From Desulfarculales bacterium UBA702 (GTDB taxonomy: Bacteria; Desulfobacterota; Syntrophobacteria; Syntrophobacterales; Syntrophobacteraceae), in contig DBMI01000094.1 of assembly GCA_002298165.1 (NCBI GenBank), positions 43,076-57,647 of the forward strand: a DNA stretch of 14,572 nucleotides. The letters are read 5' to 3'. The position numbers were made by a program, and so were the translations under genes. The notes under the pieces were generated by a model. The model made no database searches, was not told the origin of the DNA, and was given only the letters and a program-made list of their open reading frames with translations. Numbering within the stretch: position 1 is the first letter of the stretch; each line of letters begins with the position of its first letter. Below are positions 14,553 to 14,572 of this stretch, piece after piece.

Positions 14553-14572
14553 GGAGAGGTACCGAAGTGGCC
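14553..14572 (+). tRNA. tRNA-Ser, 5' end only (window ends inside the gene)
   Basis: GGAGAGGTACCGAAGTGGCC is the acceptor strand and start of the D arm typical of class II serine tRNAs: GGAGAGG acceptor, T8-A9, then CCGAAGTGG of the D arm. The anticodon lies beyond the window, so the isoacceptor cannot be told; a leucine tRNA is less likely from the first bases. A strong promoter precedes it. Confidence 0.75.

Overview
The window looks like a chromosomal segment of an anaerobic, Gram-negative bacterium of the Desulfobacterota (former Deltaproteobacteria) type. This is an inference from gene content: a four-subunit ferredoxin-linked 2-oxoacid oxidoreductase in the order D-A-B-C, a CheZ-type phosphatase, a diguanylate cyclase, a Hanks-type kinase with TPRs and a baeRF protein. 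Base composition and coding style look even throughout. No transposase, integrase, phage gene or CRISPR array is visible.

Layout. At 1-186 there is a dispersed palindromic repeat and two small hairpins. A membrane Ser/Thr kinase with a TPR region (187-2403, minus) follows. Divergent from it is a baeRF-family protein (2735-3886, plus), which converges on a minus-strand operon at 3897-7609. That operon reads korD-korA-korB-korC-surE, with overlapping or tightly spaced junctions. It encodes a 2-oxoacid:ferredoxin oxidoreductase, probably for 2-oxoglutarate, followed by the nucleotidase SurE. A small putative lipoprotein (7914-8426, plus) and a MgtC/SapB membrane protein (8491-9198, minus) come next. 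The gap at 9199-9560 carries a second, complete copy of the dispersed repeat, about 111 bp with imperfect inverted ends. A nitroreductase (9561-10106) and an RluA-type pseudouridine synthase (10183-10953) lie on the minus strand.

Divergent from the pseudouridine synthase, only 32 bp away, is one long gene (10986-12458, plus). It joins an RsmG (GidB) 16S rRNA methyltransferase to a TrmH/SpoU-type SPOUT methyltransferase, so this locus forms a compact rRNA-modification pair. The right side is a minus-strand gene pair, a GGDEF diguanylate cyclase (13232-14020) followed 10 bp later by a CheZ-like phosphatase (12499-13221). Their linkage suggests a junction between c-di-GMP and CheY-type phospho-signalling. 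The last 20 bases are the 5' end of a tRNA, most likely tRNA-Ser, behind a strong sigma70-like promoter.

Most genes are recognisable housekeeping or signalling families. The less ordinary points are the RsmG-TrmH fusion, the GGDEF-CheZ pair, the two-copy repeat, the uncharacterised C-terminal domain of the kinase, and the charged tail on KorB. No wholly new multi-gene system could be supported from the sequence.
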